A stretch of 64,000 bases of DNA from Halorubellus salinus (GCF_020567525.1 NZ_JAJCVI010000002.1:248001-312000), one strand, 5' to 3'; positions 49,436 to 58,000 are shown, counted from the stretch's first letter. Notes: generated by a model from the letters alone, not told the origin. Numbers and translations are program-made.

Positions 49436-49900
49436 TCACTCCGTGGCGGCCGCACCGTCGCCCGCTTCGCACGCGGCGCAGTCCCGGCGGTACTGCCAGT
49501 AGAGCAGGCCCACGAACAGCGCGACGCTCGCGACGCCGAGGTACGGTCGCAGCGGGTCGAAGTACGTCATGAGCGCGGACGAACTGAACAGCGCGAGCAG
49601 GACGGCGTTACAGATCGGGCACCCGAACGCGAGGACGCCGGCGACGACGCTCCCCGCGGCGTACCCGTCACCGAGTGGGTCGGCGACGCGCGAGCGCTGG
49701 TAGACGAACGCACCGGCGAACGCGGCGGTCGCGACGAGGAACACGTAGTCCGCGAGCGTTCGCTCGACCATCCGGACGTACACGGGATTCGGAATGAGGC
49801 CAGTCACGGTTCCGAAGACGAGGAACGCGCCGACGGCGACGGCCACCGCTCTCGCGACGCCGGAGCGCACGATCGCGGGCGGCTGGGGCAGCGACGACAT
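49436..49900 (-). CDS. membrane protein with paired Cys motifs (CPIC and CAAC)
   Basis: 154-residue protein with about four hydrophobic helices. A CPIC motif lies in VLAFGCPICNAVLLALF near residue 95 at a helix edge and a second Cys pair, RDCAACEAGDG, in the soluble C-terminal tail. This arrangement suggests thiol-disulfide exchange or metal binding at the membrane; it does not match DsbB or VKOR motifs fully. The gene is convergent with the lipoyl-domain gene, separated by 14 bases. Name and function unknown. Confidence 0.72.
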   Translation of the reverse strand: MSSLPQPPAIVRSGVARAVAVAVGAFLVFGTVTGLIPNPVYVRMVERTLADYVFLVATAAFAGAFVYQRSRVADPLGDGYAAGSVVAGVLAFGCPICNAVLLALFSSSALMTYFDPLRPYLGVASVALFVGLLYWQYRRDCAACEAGDGAAATE

Positions 49901-49911
49901 CGGTCGTCACC

Positions 49912-50766
49912 TCAGAGGTACTCGCCGGCGAGCAACTCGACGCGCTCTCTGGTCTCCTCCGGAATCGCTTCGGTCGGCGTGTTGACGGTGCCTTCGAGCG
50001 CCGTCCAGGCGTCGCTCTCGAAGTCCTCCGGCATCGTCCGCACGGCCTCCTCGACGACCGCGTTGATGGACTCCTGGTTCGCGGCGGCGTTGTCCAGTAC
50101 TTCCTGGAGCGTCACTTCACTGTCCTGCTTCCAGACGTCGTAGTCGGTGACGCCCGTGACGGTCGCGTACGCGAGTTCGGCCTCGCGAGCGAGCTTCGCC
50201 TCGGGGATGGCGGTCATGCCGACGACGTCCCAGCCCTGCTCGCGGTAGAACTCGCTCTCCGCGCGCGTCGAGTACTGCGGGCCCTCGATGCAGACGTACG
50301 TTCCATCCTCCTCGACGGTGGCGTCGTGGTCGGCGGATTCGGCGGCGTCGGCGAGGTGCGACTTGAGCGCGGGGTCGTAGGGGTCCGCGAACCCCATGTG
50401 GACGACCATACCGTCGCCGAAGAACGTGTGCTCGCGCTGGCTCGTCCGGTCGAAGATCTGGTCGGGGACGAGGAGCGCGCGCGGCGGCAGGTCCTCGCGG
50501 AGGCTCCCGACGGCGTTCGTCGAGATGACGCGGTCGACGCCGGCGTCCTTGAGCGCGTAGATGTTCGCCTTGTACGGCGCGTTCGTCGGCGTGTGCTGGT
50601 GGTCGGGGCCGTGCCGCGGGAGGAACACGACGTCCTTCCCGTGGAGCGTGCCGACGGTGAGGTCGTCGCTCGGTTCCCCGAACGGCGTGGTCACGCTTCG
50701 CTTCTCGACGTCTTCCAGCGGGAGCGCCTCGTAGATGCCGCTCCCACCGATGATGCCGATGGACAT
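49912..50766 (-). CDS. mtnP: S-methyl-5'-thioadenosine phosphorylase
   Basis: 284-residue purine-nucleoside-phosphorylase-type enzyme that converts methylthioadenosine to adenine and methylthioribose-1-phosphate in methionine salvage. IGIIGGSGIYEALPLED at the N-terminus, FLPRHGPDHQHTPTNAPYKANIYAL, STNAVGSLRE, EGPQYSTRAESEFYR and GMTAIPEAKLAREAELAYA are classic motifs. The long open frame upstream is antisense-like; ATG 50766 with ATTTAAG on the plus strand 27 bases upstream marks a leaderless start. Confidence 0.95.
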   Translation of the reverse strand: MSIGIIGGSGIYEALPLEDVEKRSVTTPFGEPSDDLTVGTLHGKDVVFLPRHGPDHQHTPTNAPYKANIYALKDAGVDRVISTNAVGSLREDLPPRALLVPDQIFDRTSQREHTFFGDGMVVHMGFADPYDPALKSHLADAAESADHDATVEEDGTYVCIEGPQYSTRAESEFYREQGWDVVGMTAIPEAKLAREAELAYATVTGVTDYDVWKQDSEVTLQEVLDNAAANQESINAVVEEAVRTMPEDFESDAWTALEGTVNTPTEAIPEETRERVELLAGEYL

Positions 50767-50789
50767 GCACTCGGTTTCCGGCCGCGCGG

Positions 50790-50796
50790 ATTTAAG
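50790..50796 (-). promoter_or_regulatory. TATA-like box for mtnP
   Basis: ATTTAAG on the plus strand (CTTAAAT on the coding strand), centred 27 bases before ATG 50766. Confidence 0.6.
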
Positions 50797-50821
50797 TGCG
50801 ACGAGTCGCCGCGTCGACGGC

Positions 50822-51232
50822 TCAGTCCCGCGACCGACCCCGGGTTCCGGGGTCGACGAGTGCGCGAACGCGGCTCGCGGGGTCGGCGCGCACGACGACG
50901 ACGGCGGCGAGGTACGCGACTCCCGCGGCACCGACGGTCCACGCCGTCGACGGGTCGCCGAGCGCGCCGGCGGCCGCGGCCTGGAGGGCGAAGAACGACG
51001 ACACCGCCGCGAGCGAGAGCGCGCCCGTGGTCCGGAGGCCGACGTCGCGGTCGACGGCCACGGCGGCCAGTCCGAGGGCCGTCCCGCCGACGAGCCACGG
51101 GTACCCGACGTCCACGGCGGCGACGACGAACGCGAACGGGAGGAGGCCGACGGAGAGTGCGAGCCAGTGCGCGACGAACCGCGCGGCGGCGACGAGCAGG
51201 GACCGGCCGCGCGGCGAGGATCCAGGGGACAC
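50822..51232 (-). CDS. four-helix membrane protein (hypothetical)
   Basis: 136-residue protein with about four hydrophobic helices (about 10-42, 44-62, 68-90, 97-115) and a basic C-terminal tail. The TALGLAAVAVDRDVGLR loop between helices and the size recall small haloarchaeal integral membrane families, but I cannot name one. It is 55 bases upstream of mtnP in the same direction, though mtnP has its own TATA-like box. Confidence 0.65.
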   Translation of the reverse strand: MSPGSSPRGRSLLVAAARFVAHWLALSVGLLPFAFVVAAVDVGYPWLVGGTALGLAAVAVDRDVGLRTTGALSLAAVSSFFALQAAAAGALGDPSTAWTVGAAGVAYLAAVVVVRADPASRVRALVDPGTRGRSRD

Positions 51233-51357
51233 GGGCGGTCGGTCGAACGCCTCGGCGAAAAATCCCGGCGATAGGTTGGGGGCGTCACGCCGTCGACGGT
51301 GAGGCGCGCTAGCACGGGCTACGAGTCTTCTTACGGCACCGAAGCGTTTCGGTTCGT

Positions 51358-52839
51358 ATGACCGAGAATCGGGAGTTGACCAAGGGAGACCTCCTCGGGC
51401 CGATGGTGGCGCTGGCGTGGCCGATGATCGTCATCCAGCTCCTCCAGGTGGCGTACAACGTGGCGGACACGTTCTGGCTCGGGGCGCTGTCGGCGGACGC
51501 GGTCGGCGCGCTCAGCCTCGCGTTCCCGATCATCTTCCTCCTCATCAGCGTCGGCGGCGGATTCACCGCAGCCGGTGCCATCCTCGTCGCCCAGCACACG
51601 GGCGCTGGCGGCGACGACGCCGCCGGGAAGGTCGCCGGGCAGACGCTCACGTTCGTCCTCGGCGTCTCGGTCGTCCTCGCAATCCTCGGGTTCCTCGTGA
51701 CGGACACGATGCTCGGATTGTTCCCGGCGGACCCGGAGACGAAGGCGCGGGTCATCCCGCTCGCCGCGGACTACATGCGGTTGTTCTTCCTCGGGAGCCC
51801 CGCGCTCTTCGGGTTCTTCGTGTTCGTCAGCCTCCTCCGCGGGTACGGGAACACGCGCACGCCGATGCGCATCATGTTCGTCTCCGTCGTCGTGAACGTC
51901 GTCATCGACCCACTGCTCATCTTCGGGTTCGCGCCCCTCGGCGTGCCCGCGATGGGTATCGAGGGCGCCGCGGTCGCGACCGTGCTCAGTCGCGCCATCG
52001 CCGCCGCGCTCGGGTTCTACGTCCTCTTCGGGACGACCGTCGGCCCGACCATCGAACGCGCGCACCTGGTGCCCGACCTCGACTCCATCGCCGAGATCGT
52101 GCGCGTCGGCGTCCCGTCGGCGCTCGAACAGTCGATGGCGTCGCTCGCGATGGTCACCCTGACCGCGATGATCGCGACGTTCCCGCCCGCAGTCGTCGCC
52201 GCGTACGGCCTCGGGAACCGCCTCATCTCGCTCGTGTTCCTCCCCGCGATGGGGCTCGGGCAGGCGACGAACACGGTCGTCGGCCAGAACCTCGGCGCGG
52301 ACAACCCCGAGCGCGCCGCACGAGCGACGTGGCTCGCCGCGAAACTCGTCGCCGTCGTGATGGTCGTCGTCGCCGTCGTCGCGCTCGCGTTCGCCGAACC
52401 CATCGTCGCGGTGTTCCTCCGCACCGAGTCCGCGACCGCGACCGAGACCGTCCGCCTCGGCGCGGAGTACCTGCGCGTGATGGCGGTCGCGTTCTCGTTC
52501 GTCGGCGCGTTCCAGGTGTTCCTCGGCGCGTTCCGGGGCGCCGGGGACACGAAGACCGCGCTCGCGTTCAGCGCCGTCGCCCTCTGGGCAGTACGGGTCC
52601 CGGTGACGTTCGCGCTCGCCATCGCCGGCGACTTCGGCGCGACCGGCATCTGGATCGCGGTCGCCGTCGGCGACGTCGTCGGCTGCCTCGCCGCGATGGC
52701 GTGGTTCACGCGCGGCACGTGGAAGAAGAGCGTCGTCGACGACGAGACCACAGAAGCAGACGGCACGAGAACGACGGAGTCGACGACCGCAGACGACGCG
52801 ACCGGCTCACCGAACGACCCCGTCGCGACCGACGACTGA
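51358..52839 (+). CDS. MATE-family multidrug/cation exporter
   Basis: 493-residue exporter of the MATE family with about twelve helices in two related halves. LLGPMVALAWPMIVIQLLQVAYNVADTFWLG at the N-terminus and GLGNRLISLVFLPAMGLGQATNTVVGQNLGA in the second half are the family hallmarks; RGYGNTRTPM and RGAGDTKTAL are the paired loop motifs. Exports cationic drugs or metabolites in exchange for Na+ or H+. An acidic Thr-rich C-terminal tail of about 40 residues is added. A short tandem repeat sits directly after the TGA stop. Confidence 0.92.
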   Translation: MTENRELTKGDLLGPMVALAWPMIVIQLLQVAYNVADTFWLGALSADAVGALSLAFPIIFLLISVGGGFTAAGAILVAQHTGAGGDDAAGKVAGQTLTFVLGVSVVLAILGFLVTDTMLGLFPADPETKARVIPLAADYMRLFFLGSPALFGFFVFVSLLRGYGNTRTPMRIMFVSVVVNVVIDPLLIFGFAPLGVPAMGIEGAAVATVLSRAIAAALGFYVLFGTTVGPTIERAHLVPDLDSIAEIVRVGVPSALEQSMASLAMVTLTAMIATFPPAVVAAYGLGNRLISLVFLPAMGLGQATNTVVGQNLGADNPERAARATWLAAKLVAVVMVVVAVVALAFAEPIVAVFLRTESATATETVRLGAEYLRVMAVAFSFVGAFQVFLGAFRGAGDTKTALAFSAVALWAVRVPVTFALAIAGDFGATGIWIAVAVGDVVGCLAAMAWFTRGTWKKSVVDDETTEADGTRTTESTTADDATGSPNDPVATDD

Positions 52840-52880
52840 CGAACCGCCGTCGCGACCAACCGCCGTCGCGACCGACGACT
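52821..52880. repeat. tandem duplication straddling the MATE gene stop codon
   Basis: AACCGCCGTCGCGACC is present twice in tandem (52842-52857 and 52858-52873), and CGTCGCGACCGACGACT, which contains the last MATE codons, recurs at 52864-52880 after its original at 52821-52837. The end of the gene has thus been partly duplicated into the 3' flank. Confidence 0.9.
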
Positions 52881-52894
52881 CCGTCCTCCCGCCC

Positions 52895-53608
52895 TCAGTC
52901 GTCAGCAGACTCGTCGTCCACGAGCAGCCACTCGCCGGGGCCGGCGTCCGCGACGACACCGCGACGTTCCATCTCCGTGAGCACCTCCGTCATCCGATTC
53001 GGTTGCGCGATCTCCATCTCGATGCGCTCCACGTCGTGGTACTCCGAGAGGTAATGCCGGATGTCCGCCTTCGAGAACGCGTCCTCGTCGGCGCGCGCCA
53101 TCACGCCCGAGATGACGTCGATCATGTCCTCGATGAAGTTCCACGGATACACCATCCACGCCCACTCCTCCAGGTTCTCGCCGACGTAATCCGGCTCGAA
53201 CTCGCTCGTATCCAGCAACTGCAGCGTCGCGGTACGCACCTCGCCCGCGTCCCGCTCCATCACGTACTCCTCGGCGCGCCGGATCGACCCGCCGGTGTCC
53301 GCGATGTCGTCGATGATGAGGACGTCCTTCCCGTCCACCGACCCCTCCGGCATCGGGTACCGGACCTGGGGCTCGTCGGCCTTCTGGGCGGTCCCGACGT
53401 AGTGCTCCATCTTCAGACTCGTCAGGTCGTCCAACCCGAGGAAGTCACAGATGCACCGGCCCGCGAACCAGCCGCCGCGAGCGAGCGCCACGACCACGTC
53501 CGGCTCGAACGCGTCCCGCTTCACGTCGTTCGAGACGTCCCGGCACAGCGAGTAGATGTACTCCCAGTTCGTGATGGTGCACTTGAAGTCCTCCGGCAGG
53601 TCGCTCAT
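52895..53608 (-). CDS. phosphoribosyltransferase
   Basis: 237-residue type I phosphoribosyltransferase. The PRPP-binding motif is VLIIDDIADTGGSIRRAEEY near residue 97, and VVVALARGGWFAGRCICDFL near 40 the loop for the substrate side. Residues about 165-237 form an extra winged-helix-like C-terminal domain (ADIRHYLSEYHDVERIEMEI, then TEVLTEMERRGVVADAGPG). It probably salvages a purine base such as guanine, hypoxanthine or xanthine; I cannot choose. A regulatory use of the helix-turn-helix cannot be excluded. CTTAAC on the plus strand 53634-53639 gives a leaderless start at 53608. Confidence 0.85.
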   Translation of the reverse strand: MSDLPEDFKCTITNWEYIYSLCRDVSNDVKRDAFEPDVVVALARGGWFAGRCICDFLGLDDLTSLKMEHYVGTAQKADEPQVRYPMPEGSVDGKDVLIIDDIADTGGSIRRAEEYVMERDAGEVRTATLQLLDTSEFEPDYVGENLEEWAWMVYPWNFIEDMIDVISGVMARADEDAFSKADIRHYLSEYHDVERIEMEIAQPNRMTEVLTEMERRGVVADAGPGEWLLVDDESADD

Positions 53609-53633
53609 GTCCGCGAATCGGCCGCGTCGACAC

Positions 53634-53639
53634 TTAACC
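53634..53639 (-). promoter_or_regulatory. TATA-like box for the phosphoribosyltransferase gene
   Basis: CTTAAC on the plus strand (GTTAAG on the coding strand), centred 28 bases before ATG 53608. Confidence 0.55.
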
Positions 53640-53742
53640 GTTTACTCCCACGGCGCGCACGGTCGTCGGCTCGCAGTCGCGTTCGCGCCCGGTCCGTGCG
53701 CGGTATCGGTCAGTAAAGCCTGGCGGACCGTTGCGCTGGCAG

Positions 53743-54279
53743 TCAGTCGAGATTGGCGAGTGCGCCGTCGGCGAGGCCGCGCGTGTCGGCGAGGTCGACG
53801 TCCGCCCACGCTTCGACGTCGTACGTGACGTCGACGACGTCGTGGAGGCGGTCGGCGTCGCCGCGAGCGGCGGCCTGTTCGACGGCTGCGCGGAGTTGCC
53901 TGCGGACGCGGACCGCCAGCGCTTCGCGGTCGACGTCGCGGGCGTCGACGTCGAGGATGTGCGGGAGGTCCTCGCCGTGCTCTGGTTCCTCGGGCCACGC
54001 GCGCGGGCCGGCGACGTACGCCGCCTCCGACCCGTCGAGACCGTCGACGACCTCGGGGACGGCCTCGGCCGCGACGCGGACGACGTGGAACGACGCCGCC
54101 GCCGCGTTCACGCGCTCGGCGATACCGTCCTCGCTGACGTCCCGGCCCGCGCGGAAGGCCGCCTCGCGGACCGCCCGCTGGAACTCCGACTCGCTGAGCG
54201 CCCCGAACAGCTCGAGGACGCCCGCGAGCTCGTCCGGCGACAGCACCTCGCGCCCGTCCGCGGCGTCGGATTCGGTCAC
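53743..54279 (-). CDS. conserved acidic protein, DUF7109-like
   Basis: 178-residue acidic soluble protein. An N-terminal helical region (LSPDELAGVLELFGALSESEFQRAV, then AAFRAGRDVSEDGIAERV) precedes a beta/loop region with AAYVAGPRAWPEEPEHGEDLPHI and a final helical part ending WADVDLADTRGL. I recall this as a haloarchaeal family of unknown function. GTG 54279 is used: earlier in-frame codons encode Arg/Ser-rich sequence unlike the family, and a GGTTTTG box sits about 28 bases upstream on the coding strand. Confidence 0.75.
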   Translation of the reverse strand: MTESDAADGREVLSPDELAGVLELFGALSESEFQRAVREAAFRAGRDVSEDGIAERVNAAAASFHVVRVAAEAVPEVVDGLDGSEAAYVAGPRAWPEEPEHGEDLPHILDVDARDVDREALAVRVRRQLRAAVEQAAARGDADRLHDVVDVTYDVEAWADVDLADTRGLADGALANLD

Positions 54280-54422
54280 GTCAAGACCGGTTCGCGCGCG
54301 ACACCAAAACCGTTCGGGCGACGACAGGGCGACGCCCCGACGCGACCCGGGTCCCACGTCGACCGTCGTCGGTGGACGCCTATCCGGAATTGTTCAACCG
54401 TCGTAGCCGCGTCCGCAAGTGG

Positions 54423-54716
54423 CTAGCCGACTCGGACGCGTGCTTGGTGAACGATGTTCCCGATGATCAGCGAGACGAGCGCCCAGAACAGGGCTCGCCG
54501 GGTCCAGTATTCGAGGAGTTGTACGAGGAAGGACTCACCCAAGGAGAACGGGATTCCGAGCTGCCAGAATCCCCGGTAAACCGGGTTGATGATCGAATTC
54601 AGCCAGGACCCGTACGGTTGGAACGACGCGTACCAGACGAGGAGTGCCACGAGGAAGACGACGGCCACGTCCCTGTTGAGGAGTCCACGGACTGAACTGA
54701 CCACGGTACCTGTCAC
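54423..54716 (-). CDS. small two-helix membrane protein (hypothetical)
   Basis: 97-residue protein with hydrophobic helices at about 18-34 and 70-90 and a conserved-looking amphipathic stretch between them (SIINPVYRGFWQLGIPFSLGESF). No known motif. GTG 54716 is chosen because ACTTATT on the coding strand (plus strand 54741-54746 AATAAG) is centred 28 bases upstream and the preceding open frame is Arg-rich. It stands alone, convergent with the gene at 53743 region and divergent from the lipoprotein gene. Confidence 0.65.
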   Translation of the reverse strand: MTGTVVSSVRGLLNRDVAVVFLVALLVWYASFQPYGSWLNSIINPVYRGFWQLGIPFSLGESFLVQLLEYWTRRALFWALVSLIIGNIVHQARVRVG

Positions 54717-54740
54717 GTCCTGGATGCGAACTCGCTGTGG

Positions 54741-54746
54741 AATAAG
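54741..54746 (-). promoter_or_regulatory. TATA-like box for the small membrane protein gene at 54716
   Basis: AATAAG on the plus strand (CTTATT on the coding strand), centred 28 bases before GTG 54716, a leaderless arrangement that also fixes the start codon. Confidence 0.55.
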
Positions 54747-54854
54747 TCTTCTCTGCAGTTGCCGGTTCGTGGCTTCGGGGAAAGACAGGCTGGCGAGCGG
54801 GGCCGGGCCGGGTGCGGCACAAGACACTTCTCGACCCTGGTCGTCGTGTCGACG

Positions 54855-55481
54855 ATGCCCGCCCGTCGTCACGTCCTCGCCGCGCTCGCCGCCGGAACGA
54901 CGACCGTCGTCGGCGGTTGTCAGTCGTTCGCGTCGCGCGAGGCGACTCTGGAGTCGAACGTCGGGGAAGCGACCGCGTTCACCGAGGGCGTCGCCGACCC
55001 GGCATCGTCCTGCGGCGAGCGCACCGAGCCGCTGGACCCGTACTGGACCGCGGCCGAGCCCGGTCCACGTGACGGCTTCTGGCTCACCGCGAGCGCCGAC
55101 CGGGTCGCGCTCGGCGACGAGGTGACGTTCGCGTTGACGAACGTCAGCGACGAGGTGCAGACGACGGGCGTCAGCAAGAAGCTCGACGTCCAGCGCGCCA
55201 CCGGCGACGGCTGGCACAGCATCTTGGGAATCGCACCCGACAATTGGGGTATCATCGACAATGCGGTGCGGCACGAACCCGGGAGCGGCTTCGAGTGGAC
55301 CGTCACCGTCTCGGAGACGGGGCTCACCGATGCGTTCGAGTACACGCCGACGTACCGCGTCTGCGGACCCCTGGAACCGGGTTCGTATCGGTTCGTCTAC
55401 TGGGGCACCGGTCGGAACGCGGCGCACGCTGTCGGGTTCGAGGTCGTCGACGACGCCGACGCCGGTGGTCTCGGCGACTGA
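54855..55481 (+). CDS. secreted lipoprotein (hypothetical)
   Basis: 208-residue protein. The N-terminus MPARRHVLAALAAGTTTVVGGCQS contains twin arginine-like RR and a lipobox ending in GGC, so it should be exported, lipidated on Cys 24 and anchored outside. The mature part is beta-rich, with RVALGDEVTFALTNVSDEV, an immunoglobulin-like/DUF-type strand pattern, and two further Cys residues (SSCGERTEP, YRVCGPLEP) that may form a disulfide. ATG 54855 is chosen for the signal peptide. Its ligand is unknown. Confidence 0.78.
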   Translation: MPARRHVLAALAAGTTTVVGGCQSFASREATLESNVGEATAFTEGVADPASSCGERTEPLDPYWTAAEPGPRDGFWLTASADRVALGDEVTFALTNVSDEVQTTGVSKKLDVQRATGDGWHSILGIAPDNWGIIDNAVRHEPGSGFEWTVTVSETGLTDAFEYTPTYRVCGPLEPGSYRFVYWGTGRNAAHAVGFEVVDDADAGGLGD

Positions 55482-55490
55482 CCACGCCGC

Positions 55491-56588
55491 TCAGTCCCTG
55501 ACGCGCTCGATGGCGCGGTGGCTGGCGTCGAGGACGGTCTCGGCGTGGAGGGAAACCTCGTGCCACGCGGGCAGGCGGTCGTCGCGGTCCGGCGCCTGGA
55601 CGGCGGGCGCGTAGGCTTCTATCTGGTCGCGTTCGTCGTGGGCGTCGTACGCGAAGTCGTTGAACGCGGCGTCGGCGGCGTACTGGTCGACGAGCGCGCT
55701 CGCGGTGTCGCGGTAGGCGTCGCGGAGCGCGTCGTACGCGACGGGGACGTCGTGGTCGGCGAGCGCGTTGAACAGCGCGCGCCCGACCTGTTCGCTCATG
55801 TCGCTGAGGCCGGTGGGGCCGGAGACGGCGCGGTGGTCGTGCTCGTGGCGGCCGAGGTCGACCTGCGCGGAGCGCTCGAAGCCGGCGTGCGCGTACGCGT
55901 CGGCGAGCGTCCCGACCTCCAGGCCGAACTGGCGTTGCGCGCGGATCTCGCGAGCGAGGTCGGCGGTCATCGCGAACTCGCCGGCGAGCGCGTACCGGAA
56001 CGCGTCGAGGTAGTCGACGAACGCGTGGTCGGTCGCGTCGTCGAGCGCCCTGATGAGCGGGCGGACGAAGAGGCGGAAGAGGCGGCCGTAGAGCTGGTCG
56101 TTCTCGACCCTGGCGTAGTAGCCCTTCGAGAACGCGTACTCGCCGGCGAGCGGCGCGAGGAGTTTCGGAACGTGCCGGTCGGTGTAGGTCTTCGCGTCCG
56201 CGTCGTGACAGACGACGAAGTCGGCGACGTCCGCGGCGTGGCCGAGTGCCAGCCAGACGTCCCGGCCCTTACCGGCGGCGCCGCCGAGTTCGTGGTCGGC
56301 GAGGACCGCGTCGACCTCCTCGCTGTTGCACCAGAGGAGGTCGGCGTCGACGTCGAAGGACCCGAGCCAGTCCGCGAAGTCGCCGACGTGCTCGGGCGAC
56401 GCCGACAGCGGCACCACGACCTTCCCGGGATCGACCGATTCGAGCGCCGAGAGCGTGTGCTCGGGCGCCAGCCCGGCGTACTCGCGTTCGGTCATCGGCA
56501 CCACGACCGCCGCACGCTCCGTCGGCGCCACCGGGTCCGCGTCGCCGTAATCGTGGAGGGTCGTCACGCGCTCCTGGACGTACTCCAT
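55491..56588 (-). CDS. GT81-like glycosyltransferase (glucosyl-3-phosphoglycerate synthase-related)
   Basis: 365-residue GT-A-fold transferase. AAVVVPMTEREYAG opens the nucleotide-sugar domain; LLWCNSEEVDAVLADH, GKGRDVWLALGHAADVADFVVCHDADAKTYTD contain the metal-binding DxD-like HDAD, and FSKGYYARVENDQLYGRLFRLFVRPLIRAL corresponds to the acceptor region of glucosyl-3-phosphoglycerate synthases. A C-terminal His-rich segment (LGRHEHDHRAV) follows. Such enzymes begin synthesis of glucosylglycerate or mannosylglycerate, compatible solutes. The phosphatase needed for the second step is not adjacent. ATG 56588 has TTATAC on the coding strand 27 bases upstream. The open frame further upstream is antisense to the MFS gene. 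Confidence 0.72.
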   Translation of the reverse strand: MEYVQERVTTLHDYGDADPVAPTERAAVVVPMTEREYAGLAPEHTLSALESVDPGKVVVPLSASPEHVGDFADWLGSFDVDADLLWCNSEEVDAVLADHELGGAAGKGRDVWLALGHAADVADFVVCHDADAKTYTDRHVPKLLAPLAGEYAFSKGYYARVENDQLYGRLFRLFVRPLIRALDDATDHAFVDYLDAFRYALAGEFAMTADLAREIRAQRQFGLEVGTLADAYAHAGFERSAQVDLGRHEHDHRAVSGPTGLSDMSEQVGRALFNALADHDVPVAYDALRDAYRDTASALVDQYAADAAFNDFAYDAHDERDQIEAYAPAVQAPDRDDRLPAWHEVSLHAETVLDASHRAIERVRD

Positions 56589-56610
56589 CACGTGATGATA
56601 AGGACCGGAG

Positions 56611-56620
56611 TTGTATAATC
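56611..56620 (-). promoter_or_regulatory. TATA-like box for the GT81-like gene
   Basis: TTGTATAATC on the plus strand (GATTATACAA on the coding strand), centred 27 bases before ATG 56588. Confidence 0.65.
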
Positions 56621-56683
56621 GGCGCGATGCCAGAACCCGCGGTCGCTGCCGGCGGCGGTCGGCGGTCAGCGGGTCGTCGCGGG

Positions 56684-57895
56684 TCAGTTGACGGCGCGCG
56701 CTTTCGTCGGGAGCCGGCCGGCGACGTGGAGGGCGACGAGGACGACGACGAGGCCGCCGACGAGCGCGGCGTACCCCTGGAACGCGGCCGTAAACGTGAC
56801 GTCGAGGTCGCGCATCGTGCCGAGTGCGACGCTGCCCGTGGACTGCACGAGCATCATCGTCCCGGAGTAGAGCGCGTACGCGCTCCCGCGGTGTTCGTCG
56901 GGGAGCGCGTCCAGGAGGTAGATGTCCATCGCGGGGAACAGCGAGTGGATGACGTACCCGATGGCGAGCGAGAGTGCGACGATGGCGTACAGGCCGGTCG
57001 CGACCGTGAGCGCCATCAGGAGCGTCGCGAAGCCGCCGAGGATGACGAGGATGACGGGGACGTGCGGGACGCGGTCCATGAGCCGCCCGGTGAGCCAGAA
57101 CGCGGGGACGCCCGCGGCGAAGATGCCCGTGAGGAGCACCCGGCCGGTGGGGCGCGCGACGTCCTTCGCGACGTCGAGGTACTGGACGTAGAAGTTGAAG
57201 ACGCCGTTCCAGACGAAGCCGGTGAACCCGAGGAAGACGACGCCGGCGACGACGAGCGGCCACTGTGCGCGCGCCCCGGCGATGAGGTCGCGGTCCTCCG
57301 CGCCGGCGTCCGGGAGTTCCGCTCGGCGCGCGACCGCGTAGAACGCGGTCGTGGTGACCGCCGCGAAGACGGCGATGGCGGCGAACACGAGCCGCCAGCG
57401 CTCGAAGGGGACCGATATCCAGGCGGCGGCGAGCGCGACGCCGACGAACAGCGGTGCGGCGACGGCCGCAACCTGACTGGCGGTCCCGTGGATGCCGAGT
57501 GCCCGCCCGACGCTGTCGGGGAACAGCTCGGAGACGAGCGGGTTCGCGGCGATGAAGTACGCGCCGCTCGCGACGCCCATGAGGAGCGACCCGACGTACA
57601 CGCTCGGGAGCGACCACGCGAACGTCGTGAACGTCGCGGCGCCCGTCAGGACGACGCCGGTGCCGAGGACGACGTGATGCCTGGGGACGCGCGTGAGCAG
57701 CCAGCCGGTCGGGATGCGGGGGAGTGCGCTCCCGAGCCAGACGAGCGTCGCGATGAGTCCGATCTTGCCCTGGGACGTGACGTCGAAGGATGCGGCGAGC
57801 GCGTCGAGCATCGGTGCGAACGCGACGCGCGGGAAGTTCACGAGGAACACCATCGCGCACATCGCCCCGAACAGTTTCGTCCGTCCCTGTGTCAC
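56684..57895 (-). CDS. MFS transporter
   Basis: 403-residue major-facilitator transporter with twelve predicted helices. The loop 2-3 motif is present as GSALPRIPTGWLLTRVPRHHVV, and its counterpart in the second half as VPAFWLTGRLMDRVPHV. Substrate is unknown; the fold resembles nitrate/sugar-phosphate type exporters superficially. GTG 57895 (VTQGRTKLFGAMCAMVFLV) is preferred over an ATG 24 codons earlier, which would add a charged non-membrane extension; an AT-rich box (plus strand TTACGTATTTC) lies about 30-40 bases upstream. It is followed in the same direction by the GT81-like gene, which has its own promoter. Confidence 0.85.
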   Translation of the reverse strand: MTQGRTKLFGAMCAMVFLVNFPRVAFAPMLDALAASFDVTSQGKIGLIATLVWLGSALPRIPTGWLLTRVPRHHVVLGTGVVLTGAATFTTFAWSLPSVYVGSLLMGVASGAYFIAANPLVSELFPDSVGRALGIHGTASQVAAVAAPLFVGVALAAAWISVPFERWRLVFAAIAVFAAVTTTAFYAVARRAELPDAGAEDRDLIAGARAQWPLVVAGVVFLGFTGFVWNGVFNFYVQYLDVAKDVARPTGRVLLTGIFAAGVPAFWLTGRLMDRVPHVPVILVILGGFATLLMALTVATGLYAIVALSLAIGYVIHSLFPAMDIYLLDALPDEHRGSAYALYSGTMMLVQSTGSVALGTMRDLDVTFTAAFQGYAALVGGLVVVLVALHVAGRLPTKARAVN

Positions 57896-58000
57896 AGCGC
57901 GTCCTTCGACGGTCGTCCGCTTACGTATTTCGAACCGAAAGTGGTGAGCTGGTTCGGATACGAACATCTCGCGTCAACGCGTGGAGGGGTCACCGCAGGG

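Noticed and set aside
56589-57860. N-terminal extension of the GT81-like protein by more than 400 residues
   Set aside because: The extension is antisense-like and Arg-rich, overlaps the MFS gene, and a good TATA-like box marks ATG 56588.
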